This document shows positions 57,954 through 64,000 of a stretch of DNA of 64,000 nt, piece after piece. The DNA is taken from assembly GCF_003710905.1 (NCBI RefSeq), contig NZ_RHHV01000012.1:62001-126000 (forward strand), given 5' to 3'. The notes below the pieces were generated by a model that did no database searches, was not told the origin of the DNA, and worked only from the letters and a program-made list of their open reading frames with translations. The stretch comes from Brevibacillus parabrevis. Lineage in GTDB: Bacteria > Bacillota > Bacilli > Brevibacillales > Brevibacillaceae. Both the position numbers and the translations under genes were made by a program. Positions within the stretch are counted from its first letter, which is position 1. Each line of letters starts with the position of its first letter.

Positions 57954-58592
57954 TTATGGCACTTGGCGCTGTTTGTCCAGCAGACGAAGCGCGATAGCGA
58001 AGACCGCCCAGGCAGGCAGCGGCTCATCCAGCTTGCCGAGCCATTCCGGCGACGTAATCAAACCTTCGCGCAATGCCCGTTTGCCGAGATCGAGCTTCCA
58101 GGGGGGATAAGGGGATGGCTCTTCAGGCGTAAATTGATCGTAGGCGCTCAAATTGTAATTTTGAATCAGCCGAATCAGCTTGTCGGCGTACTGCGGATCA
58201 GTGGCATACCCGGCTTTTGACAGCGCCTGGGCAGCTTCCTGCGGCGTCTGGGCCATCAGCACTTTTTTGTATGCGGGCTTGAGCAGAAACTGGGCGTGAT
58301 CGTCGATGGATTGTTGATAGTTGTAGTAAGCTTTGAACTCGGATGGGTGGGACACGGTTTCCCCGTTTACGACTTCCTTGCTGACGGTGGTGACCGATCC
58401 GGCGGGGCCTGTGCCTTTGATGCCAAACAAATTGTAGGAGGAGCGGCCTGTCGTCGAATCAACAGGCACTTTTTGCCCCCAGCCTGATTCCAAAATGGCT
58501 TGCGCAATCGTGATGGAAGGGAAAATGTGATAATTCAAGTAAGACTGCCTGGCGGAGCCTGCCACCAGCTCGATAAATGCTTGCGGCTCCAT
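57954..58592 (-). CDS. Glucosaminidase-domain protein (no signal peptide)
   Basis: A 212-residue protein. Residues 1-150 form a mannosyl-glycoprotein endo-beta-N-acetylglucosaminidase-type domain (FPSITIAQAILESGWGQK with the catalytic Glu, YNLFGIKGTGPAGS, YATDPQYADKLIRLI). The tail PPWKLDLGKRALREGLITSP looks like a short binding module. I chose ATG 58592 after GAGGTG. No signal peptide is visible, so export may be by holin, lysis, or from inside the spore mother cell. It resembles phage or sporulation wall enzymes. Confidence 0.85.
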   Translation of the reverse strand: MEPQAFIELVAGSARQSYLNYHIFPSITIAQAILESGWGQKVPVDSTTGRSSYNLFGIKGTGPAGSVTTVSKEVVNGETVSHPSEFKAYYNYQQSIDDHAQFLLKPAYKKVLMAQTPQEAAQALSKAGYATDPQYADKLIRLIQNYNLSAYDQFTPEEPSPYPPWKLDLGKRALREGLITSPEWLGKLDEPLPAWAVFAIALRLLDKQRQVP

Positions 58593-58722
58593 ACGCTTTT
58601 CACCTCTTTCGTCGTCGCTGACCTCTGGCGGTGGGTACTGGCAAATTCGGCTATCTGTACCCATGTTATGCCGGGCGCAGCGAAAAAAGCTCCGCGAGGA
58701 AAGCAGCGCACGCATGCAAACG

Positions 58723-58752
58723 TAAAAAAACAGCAGGTCAGAGCCTGCTGCT
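58723..58752 (-). terminator. Leftward terminator of the DUF1885-like gene
   Basis: On the minus strand CAGCAGG...CCTGCTG with T7. Confidence 0.85.
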
Positions 58753-58758
58753 TCATGG

Positions 58759-59187
58759 TTACGGTTTGCGAGGTTGAAAATATTGGACGCGTTTGTTGAA
58801 CAAATGCAGCTCCGCCTTGTAGTCGCGGGCCAAGTAACGACAGTATTCGTTGGCTTTGTTCATGTCTCCGTTCGTGGCAGCTTCCGGGAGCGAAATCTGG
58901 ATGTAATGCTTCTCGGTGCCATCTTCGTTGGCGCTGCCAACTCCGACCACGATCGATTTGTACATGCTCGGGTCTTTTCCCTTGAGGAGGAACCACGATT
59001 CCTTGCCTTCCGGACGTTCTTCTATGGTGTATGGAAACGCTGCCTCTTGATAGGACCAGCCGAGTTGCTGCCCTGTTTTAGCGGTCATGTCCATATATCG
59101 CGTAAACTTGGCTTTCACGTCTTCAATAGTTGCAGATTGGGCGGTAGAGCCATTCACAAAATAGATGTAGGCCGATTGAAGTTTCAC
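58759..59187 (-). CDS. DUF1885-like protein
   Basis: A 142-residue soluble protein resembling the Bacillales DUF1885 family: AYIYFVNGSTAQSATIEDV, MTAKTGQQLGWSYQEAAFPY, HYIQISLPEAATNGD and the closing ELHLFNKRVQYF. GTG 59187 follows AGGAGGGTG. Function of the family is unknown. Monocistronic with its own terminator. Confidence 0.75.
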   Translation of the reverse strand: MKLQSAYIYFVNGSTAQSATIEDVKAKFTRYMDMTAKTGQQLGWSYQEAAFPYTIEERPEGKESWFLLKGKDPSMYKSIVVGVGSANEDGTEKHYIQISLPEAATNGDMNKANEYCRYLARDYKAELHLFNKRVQYFQPRKP

Positions 59188-59306
59188 GATTGCACCCTCC
59201 TAGTACCGGGAATATCTGCGTTTAGTGTAGCATTGCTTCCACTCTTTGGCAATGAGACAGTTGCGAAACGAAAACAATTGCGTGTCTTTTCTGAAAAGTG
59301 TAAAAT

Positions 59307-59321
59307 ATAAATACTATTTAT
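59307..59321. promoter_or_regulatory. Palindrome matching the ScoC/Hpr site, before the MarR gene
   Basis: ATAAATA-C-TATTTAT is a perfect 15-base palindrome. Its centre AATACTATT fits the published Hpr consensus RATANTATY. It lies 45 bases before the regulator start, suggesting autorepression. Confidence 0.6.
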
Positions 59322-59365
59322 ATAGTCGATAAGTGAACGATAAAGGATCATGGAGGAGTAAGCCC

Positions 59366-59890
59366 ATGCAGGAGGCCTCGATTAGACACGTATTTGAAGC
59401 ATTGAACACGATGCGCGCCATTGATGTGGTAAACAAGGAAGACTGGGAGCGGGCGGCGAAGGAAGCCGAATTGGATTCCTCCGTGCAGTTAAACATTCTC
59501 TGGATCATTTACTGTTATGAAGGAGTGCGTGTCACCCAAATTGCCGATTGGACTTTCTGGCACCCGTCTTCGATCGTCATTCACATCAAAAAGTTGATGG
59601 AGAAAGGGATGGTGACGATTGAAAAGTCTGAGCTGGACGGACGGGTCGTCCATGTGTACCCAACCCAGCGAGGCAAAGAAGTTTTGGAAGAAAGCAGAAG
59701 AAATGTCCCATCAATTTTCAGATTGACGTATGCCCTGGAGAAAATGGAGGAACGATACAGTACAGCAGTAGTCGAATTGTTCTTCGAATGTCTCTCCTTT
59801 GTCGCCCAATCGCTGCACGGAGCGGAGAAGGTGAGATGGATTCAGGAGGGCGAAGATCGCGTGATGAATCCTACTCATCTGATTAGTTAA
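59366..59890 (+). CDS. MarR-family regulator, ScoC/Hpr-like
   Basis: A 174-residue regulator. The winged helix (about residues 35-100) reads NILWIIYCYEGVRVTQIADW, then FWHPSSIVIHIKKLMEKGMV and DGRVVHVYPTQRGKEV, similar in layout to B. subtilis ScoC (Hpr), a repressor of extracellular protease and transition-state genes. ATG 59366 follows GGAGGAG. A matching operator lies upstream. It is shorter than ScoC (about 200 residues), so orthology is not certain. Confidence 0.82.
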   Translation: MQEASIRHVFEALNTMRAIDVVNKEDWERAAKEAELDSSVQLNILWIIYCYEGVRVTQIADWTFWHPSSIVIHIKKLMEKGMVTIEKSELDGRVVHVYPTQRGKEVLEESRRNVPSIFRLTYALEKMEERYSTAVVELFFECLSFVAQSLHGAEKVRWIQEGEDRVMNPTHLIS

Positions 59891-59924
59891 GGAGCAGAGG
59901 GTGGCAAAAAAGCCGATTTTCGTG

Positions 59925-59967
59925 TATACTGTTAAATACTCCGAATATTTTTGAAATATTTCCGGAG
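59925..59967 (+). promoter_or_regulatory. Promoter with inverted repeat before the DUF3055 gene
   Basis: TATACT (59925-59930) is followed by an inverted repeat with CTCCG and CGGAG ends and an AT-rich centre (59939-59967), at the expected transcript start. Confidence 0.5.
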
Positions 59968-59995
59968 TGAAAACCAAGATGAGGAGGGATTGCTG

Positions 59996-60295
59996 ATGGA
60001 GCACTACGAACACTTATACGACGTTTCTGAGAACGCGAATGTCCGTTTTCTCGGATTTGTTTCTGAGGGAACCAGACACGACTTTGGGATTGTATTTACA
60101 CACAAGTTTTATGGAAAGCCGTTGGTGGTCTGTATGCAAACGGGGCAATCAACCCTTCTCTGTTCAGAGGATGCGGTAAAGCCGGGATATTTGCAAAAAG
60201 TTTTCCGACTGGACTCGGAAAGCGAAGCCCAGGCGCTCGCTGAATTTTTCCAACAGTACCTACCGACCATTTCATTTGAAGAGAATCAGTACTAG
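59996..60295 (+). CDS. DUF3055-family protein
   Basis: A 99-residue cytoplasmic protein resembling DUF3055 (SAV0927-like): YDVSENANVRFLGFVSEGTR, FGIVFTHKFYGKPLVVCMQT and EPGYL-like KPGYLQKVF. ATG 59996 follows GAGGAGGG. Conserved in Bacillales, function unknown. Flanked by its own promoter and a strong terminator. Confidence 0.82.
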   Translation: MEHYEHLYDVSENANVRFLGFVSEGTRHDFGIVFTHKFYGKPLVVCMQTGQSTLLCSEDAVKPGYLQKVFRLDSESEAQALAEFFQQYLPTISFEENQY

Positions 60296-60299
60296 CAGG

Positions 60300-60332
60300 C
60301 GGGCAGAAGTTTATCTTCTGCCCGTCTTTTTT
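60300..60332 (+). terminator. Terminator of the DUF3055 gene
   Basis: CGGGCAGAA / TTCTGCCCG with T6. Confidence 0.9.
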
Positions 60333-60432
60333 GCTAGAGCGCCGTGGCTGTCTCGAAAGCAAGCGGAGTGCCCTGTTTACGAAGGCGGGTGACCCGGCTT
60401 ACAATCGGGATAAGGAACAGGAGGCCAGATCG

Positions 60433-61242
60433 ATGAACGTACATAAATGGGCGGCCAGCGAGCCGAGAGGAGCAATCGTGCTGGTGCATGGAACAGGAGA
60501 ACACCACGGGCGGTATGAGCATGTCGCCGCTTTTTTGAATCAGCAAGGCTGGGATGTGTATGCAGGAGATTTGCCAGGCTGGGGGCGTTCGCCGGGAATC
60601 AGGGGGCATATCGACTCGTTTGACGATTATTTGCAAAGGGTGCGGGAGTGGACGGCGTTTGCCCTGCAAGACAGCGCCGGAAAGCGTCCCGTCTTTTTGC
60701 TCGGGCACAGCCTGGGCGGATTAATTGCGACTCGCTTCGTGCAGGAAGAGAAGCTCGCTCGTGAGCTGACGGGACTGATCCTGACTTCTCCGTGCCTTGC
60801 GCTGAAGCTGGCGGTTCCGGCGTGGAAGGCGCGGGTGGCGAGTCTGCTCGACCGCGTTTGGCCGACGCTTGCCATCGCCAACGGGATCAGCCCTGACATG
60901 GTTTCGCGGGATGTGGCGGTTCAGGCTGCTTACAAAAGCGATCCACTCAACTATCCAAAGGTCAGTGTACGGTGGTTTCAGGAATTGCACAAAGCGATGA
61001 ACATGGCTTTTGCGCAAAGTGGACAGCTTGCGGTGCCTGTGCTGGTGCTCCAGGCAGGTGACGACTCTCTCGTCGATGCCGATGCTGTCGAGCGCTTCGC
61101 CGAAGGCATACAGGGAAACAAAACGTTTCGGCGTTTGCCAGGCTTGCGCCACGAGGTGCTGAACGAGCCGGAGCGCGAGGATGTACTCCGGCAAATCGGC
61201 AACTGGCTGGATGAAATCGCCAAAACCAATGTGACATACTAA
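60433..61242 (+). CDS. Alpha/beta hydrolase (monoacylglycerol lipase-like)
   Basis: A 269-residue serine hydrolase: oxyanion motif VLVHGTGEHHGRYEHVA, nucleophile elbow GHSLGG, the acid Asp in VLVLQAGDDSLVDAD and the His in LPGLRHEVLNEPER. HGxGEHxGRY is typical of the lysophospholipase/monoglyceride lipase group (Hydrolase_4). I chose ATG 60433 after AGGAGG. Cytoplasmic by absence of a signal peptide. Substrate likely a monoacylglycerol or similar ester. Confidence 0.9.
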   Translation: MNVHKWAASEPRGAIVLVHGTGEHHGRYEHVAAFLNQQGWDVYAGDLPGWGRSPGIRGHIDSFDDYLQRVREWTAFALQDSAGKRPVFLLGHSLGGLIATRFVQEEKLARELTGLILTSPCLALKLAVPAWKARVASLLDRVWPTLAIANGISPDMVSRDVAVQAAYKSDPLNYPKVSVRWFQELHKAMNMAFAQSGQLAVPVLVLQAGDDSLVDADAVERFAEGIQGNKTFRRLPGLRHEVLNEPEREDVLRQIGNWLDEIAKTNVTY

Positions 61243-61292
61243 TTAAATTCAAATTGTGTGCAATTACCGTATTGACTCCTAATGGTGTGGCA

Positions 61293-61538
61293 TATTAAGA
61301 TGAGAGTACGTTGAATCGAAGGATATGTGTTATCACATTTCATGAGGAATCCAATGCGGAGGGGACACAGATGGGAACTATCGTATGTCAGACTTGCGGG
61401 ACCATCATCGAGCATTTTGAGAGCAACTCAGTGAAAACGCTTTATGCGGCTTGCAACTGCGAGTGCCGACCTGATCAGAGACAGGAAAAAGAATAGGATA
61501 AAACGCGCAGGCCACTCAGTTCGGGGCCTGTTTTTTTT
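61293..61538 (+). ncRNA. SR1-like dual-function RNA carrying the SR1P peptide frame
   Basis: A TTGACT (61272-61277) with a -10 region at 61293-61301, a short message of about 235 bases, the SR1P reading frame in the middle, and a strong terminator (CAGGCC / GGCCTG with T8 at 61508-61538). This matches the size and layout of B. subtilis SR1, which both pairs with ahrC mRNA and encodes SR1P. Base pairing here is untested. Confidence 0.65.
61371..61496 (+). CDS. sr1P: SR1P-family GapA-binding peptide
   Basis: A 41-residue peptide MGTIVCQTCGTIIEHFESNS followed by VKTLYAACNCEC and a charged tail. The MGTIVCQxC start and Cys-rich centre match SR1P, the small protein encoded by SR1 that binds glyceraldehyde-3-phosphate dehydrogenase GapA and promotes its partnership with RNase J1. 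ATG 61371 has GGAGG upstream; the upstream in-frame ATG 61311 has none. The two CxC/CxxC sets may bind metal. Confidence 0.85.
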   Translation: MGTIVCQTCGTIIEHFESNSVKTLYAACNCECRPDQRQEKE

Positions 61539-61605
61539 GACAACCTTTTCATATTGAAGGATAATGGGGAAGTGTGATAATCGTTGCAAAAGGAGGAATT
61601 GTTTC

Positions 61606-63741
61606 ATGAAACGAAAGCCCATGCAAGGACTGATGGCCGCAGCGCTACTGGTCAGCTCCTTGTGGACCGGGACGCCAGCGTTCGCTAACAGTGTCGGAGA
61701 GGAAATCAAAATAGACGCTAGTCAACCTGAAATTTCTGAGGATGGTTTCGACATTTCCAAAGATTATGCCGTATGGAAAGTGGAAGGCGAGAAAACACTC
61801 ACCCTGTACAACCTCAGCAAACAGACAGAATTGAAAATCGGTGATAAAAAGTCCGACAAAACAAGCCCGAGAGTGGACGGGAAATACGTCGTCTGGATCG
61901 ACTCTCGCAACGGAGGCTCCGATGTATACCTGTACGATATCGCCAAAGACGAAGAGATCCGTTTGACAAAAGACTCTTCGGTAAGCGGTCTGGAAATCAC
62001 AGGAAAGCAAGTCGCCTGGGCAGACAAGAGCGATGAAGGTACAGACATTTATTTGTACAACATCTCGACAGGTGATACGACACGCGTGTCCACAAGCGGG
62101 AAAGCCGAGTCTCCAACCGTGGGCGACAGCTATGTAGCTTGGGCAGACAAGAGAGAAGGCAACTACGACATCTACTACTACGACATCGAGCGCGGAGTAG
62201 AAAAAGCGGCAGTCTCCGGAAAAGGCGATCAGATCGAGCCAAGCATTTACAACGACAAGATCGTGTACGAGAACAGTACGAGCCAACAAATTTACCAATA
62301 TTCGATCAGCGGCGGTAAAAACAAACAGCTTACAGATAGTTCGGACAGCAAGGGATTCGTACATATTTTCAAAGACAGAGTCGTCTATCTGGAAGATGAC
62401 GATTTGGTTTACCACCAATTAAACAAAACGTTTGGCAAAGAAATCGTCAGCAACATTTTTGACGAGGTCGGTCCTCGCCTTTACGAAGACTACGTGCTGT
62501 ATGCCAAGAAGGACAACAACAAAAAACTGCGCTTGAGTCTGTACGACCTGGACGAACAAGAAGTCATTCCGCTCGGGACCACTTCCGGCAAGCCGATTCA
62601 ACCAGACGCTTCCGACCGTTATGTCGTGTACGTGGCAGAAGCCAAAAAGGGCAATGCTGTCATTCTGTATGATACAGAAAAAGGTACAAGCAAAACGATC
62701 AGCAGCGAGGACTCCGATCCGGAAAGAGCCGTTGTAAGTGGGCGCTACGTCGTCTGGTATGACCAGAAGGAAGATGCGCTGGTTGCCTACGATATTCGCA
62801 AAGGGACAACCAAACAGATTACGGACGAAGATGAAGATCAGGAGCCGAGCGACAAGCTGTACGAAGTCGATGGCGACAACCTTTTCTGGGTGAACATCAA
62901 TCGCCGGGCTGATCTGATGATTACCGATTTGGCGACAGAAAAAACGACGGAGATCGAGAGCTTGAAGAGTGAGCCGCTCTCCATCGATATTTACGGAAAC
63001 TACGCTGCCTGGGTGGCAGAGACTGGCAAGAAAACGGCGAGCGTTTATTTGTACGAAATCGATGAACAAGACACGACAGAAATCCGCAAAAATGTTAACG
63101 TGCAATCGGCGCAAATCGGTGACGATTTTGTCGTTTGGAGCGAAACAAGCGACAAGTCCAAGACTGGCTGGGATTTGTACCGCTACAACATGGATCGCCA
63201 ACGGACCGATTTGCTGATGCGTTTCAACGATCGCGATCAAAAAAATCCGCAAGCTTCCCGCAATATGGTGTTGTTTGAAGACAACCGCCTGACGAAGAAA
63301 GACAATGATTTCTACTATGAGCTGTATGATGCAGAAGACGGTTCGTTCAGCGACGTCGAATGGAACGAAAAAGCGGAAATGTCCAGTGCGCGAATCGGCG
63401 GCAACCGCGTTGTTTGGATCGATGAGCGCGATGGAGATCCGGTTGTGTACACGATGGCATTTGCGAAACCGCAAGACAGCGATGAGGAAGAGGAGCCAGG
63501 GGAAGAAAAGCCGGAGCCTGGTGAAGTAAAAGAGTTCAAGTATGTCGACTTGCTCAATAACAACACTTTGGGCAAACTGCTCAAAGAAGTCGGCTACAAC
63601 AATTTTGTGTATGTGTTCTTTGAAGGAACGGACGAGGAAGTTACCATGACCATGCGCGAGGTCGTAAACGACAAGAGACGTTTTGACAATTACATGAAGC
63701 AAAGCGACGTGGACGAAGTCGTGGTGCGCGTCACCTACTAG
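61606..63741 (+). CDS. Secreted beta-propeller protein (TolB/PD40-like repeats)
   Basis: A 711-residue exported protein. Signal peptide about residues 1-28 (LVSSLWTGTPAFA), then about a dozen repeats of the form YVVWIDSRNGGSDVYLYDIA or YVAWADKREGNYDIYYYDIE, i.e. two or more TolB-like propellers. After about residue 620 there is an acidic Pro/Glu linker (EEEEPGEEKPEPGE) and an unrelated C-terminal domain of about 75 residues. ATG 61606 follows AAAGGAGG. No enzyme motif; a binding or scaffold role at the envelope is likely. Confidence 0.82.
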   Translation: MKRKPMQGLMAAALLVSSLWTGTPAFANSVGEEIKIDASQPEISEDGFDISKDYAVWKVEGEKTLTLYNLSKQTELKIGDKKSDKTSPRVDGKYVVWIDSRNGGSDVYLYDIAKDEEIRLTKDSSVSGLEITGKQVAWADKSDEGTDIYLYNISTGDTTRVSTSGKAESPTVGDSYVAWADKREGNYDIYYYDIERGVEKAAVSGKGDQIEPSIYNDKIVYENSTSQQIYQYSISGGKNKQLTDSSDSKGFVHIFKDRVVYLEDDDLVYHQLNKTFGKEIVSNIFDEVGPRLYEDYVLYAKKDNNKKLRLSLYDLDEQEVIPLGTTSGKPIQPDASDRYVVYVAEAKKGNAVILYDTEKGTSKTISSEDSDPERAVVSGRYVVWYDQKEDALVAYDIRKGTTKQITDEDEDQEPSDKLYEVDGDNLFWVNINRRADLMITDLATEKTTEIESLKSEPLSIDIYGNYAAWVAETGKKTASVYLYEIDEQDTTEIRKNVNVQSAQIGDDFVVWSETSDKSKTGWDLYRYNMDRQRTDLLMRFNDRDQKNPQASRNMVLFEDNRLTKKDNDFYYELYDAEDGSFSDVEWNEKAEMSSARIGGNRVVWIDERDGDPVVYTMAFAKPQDSDEEEEPGEEKPEPGEVKEFKYVDLLNNNTLGKLLKEVGYNNFVYVFFEGTDEEVTMTMREVVNDKRRFDNYMKQSDVDEVVVRVTY

Positions 63742-63756
63742 AATGAATGCGCAAGC

Positions 63757-63797
63757 AAAAAGCAGACAGTGGACATTTTCCAGCTGTCTGCTTTTTT
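63757..63797 (+). terminator. Terminator of the propeller gene
   Basis: AAAAGCAGACAG / CTGTCTGCTTTT with T6. Confidence 0.9.
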
Positions 63798-63884
63798 GCG
63801 TGCAAACCGTTTTTCACTGCGCGAGCGCTTCTTTGCACAGATAAGAATTGATCAGATGCTTATCTAGTATAAGTGCAACCAAGA

Positions 63885-63906
63885 CTGCGCCAAAGGCTTG
63901 GCGCAG
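63885..63906 (-). terminator. Probable leftward terminator at the window end
   Basis: CTGCGCCAA / TTGGCGCAG perfect stem followed on the minus strand by a T-rich stretch, 10 bases beyond the stop of the partial gene at the edge. Confidence 0.55.
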
Positions 63907-63915
63907 CCAGGTTTT

Positions 63916-64000
63916 CTAAGCAGGGGGAGTTGCTGGAATTTGGCATAAATACGGCTTTGTCAGCAGTAATCCGGCCAGAAACAAAAGGACGGCCACATAA
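63916..64000 (-). CDS. C-terminal end of a membrane protein (partial)
   Basis: The last 27 codons of a leftward frame entering from the right edge: a hydrophobic segment YVAVLLFLAGLLLTK followed by PYLCQIPATPPA and a stop. A likely terminator follows. It looks like the final membrane helix and tail of a transporter or other membrane protein; the family cannot be told from this piece. Confidence 0.5.
   Translation of the reverse strand, partial: YVAVLLFLAGLLLTKPYLCQIPATPPA

Noticed and set aside
1..64000. CRISPR arrays, transposases, integrases, prophage modules
   Set aside because: No regularly spaced repeats of suitable length, no recombinase or transposase motifs, and no phage structural genes were found; the lone glucosaminidase is not enough.

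Overview
The window is chromosomal DNA of a Gram-positive, endospore-former-type Bacillota. A lysine riboswitch over an acetylated-DAP operon, Feu/Btr-type siderophore genes under Fur boxes, an SR1P-type peptide gene, TTG/GTG starts, strong GGAGG ribosome sites and many short bidirectional terminators all point to Bacillales. Brevibacillus is my best guess from gene content; the genus is an inference. I see no prophage, transposase, rRNA or CRISPR array. Layout: 0.4-3.7 kb, an OmpR/HK two-component system with two PepSY proteins; 3.8-8.2 kb, Mn-dependent pyrophosphatase, a tiny membrane protein on the other strand, TipA-like MerR and XRE-cupin regulators, YbaK and metallo-hydrolase genes; 8.3-12.0 kb, a cobalamin riboswitch with its own terminator controlling a B12/cobinamide ABC transporter and cobU; 12.0-12.9 kb, an unassigned, switch-like structured leader in front of a YitT-family membrane protein; 13-20 kb, an amidase, two overlapping WYL regulators divergent from RNA ligase RtcB, an unknown cysteine-containing protein and thiM; 20-21.4 kb, two small orphan genes (one with a phospholipase A2 active-site motif) and tRNA-Ser-Glu-Val-Leu. 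The 21.5-33.6 kb stretch is an iron-uptake region: two FecCD permeases, a lipoprotein whose frame is continuous with an AraC regulator, a decayed binding-protein gene, a Btr-like AraC/binding-protein fusion, and two more binding lipoproteins, with Fur boxes at the promoters. Vitamin-B6-linked genes (PNPOx-like, yggS, MocR) sit inside it, and pdxK is at 42 kb. 33.7-42 kb holds two MFS pumps with divergent regulators, tRNA-Gly-Met-His, and two divergent EamA transporters sharing a near-symmetric promoter. 43-47 kb is a MacAB-like ABC exporter with an internally duplicated adaptor. 47-53 kb carries a methyltransferase pair, a large secreted protein, EcsC, a GNAT and a flavodoxin behind tandem Fur boxes. 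53-56.5 kb is a lysine-riboswitch operon dapH / class III aminotransferase / dapL. 56.7-64 kb holds small conserved Bacillales proteins, a ScoC/Hpr-like MarR regulator, an alpha/beta hydrolase, an SR1-like dual-function RNA and a secreted beta-propeller. The most promising undescribed items are (1) the 12.04-12.26 kb leader, which contains mutually exclusive helices and a Shine-Dalgarno/anti-Shine-Dalgarno pair; (2) the AraC-lipoprotein in-frame junction with an internal promoter and Fur box; (3) the WYL-WYL/RtcB/unknown locus; and (4) several orphan small proteins.
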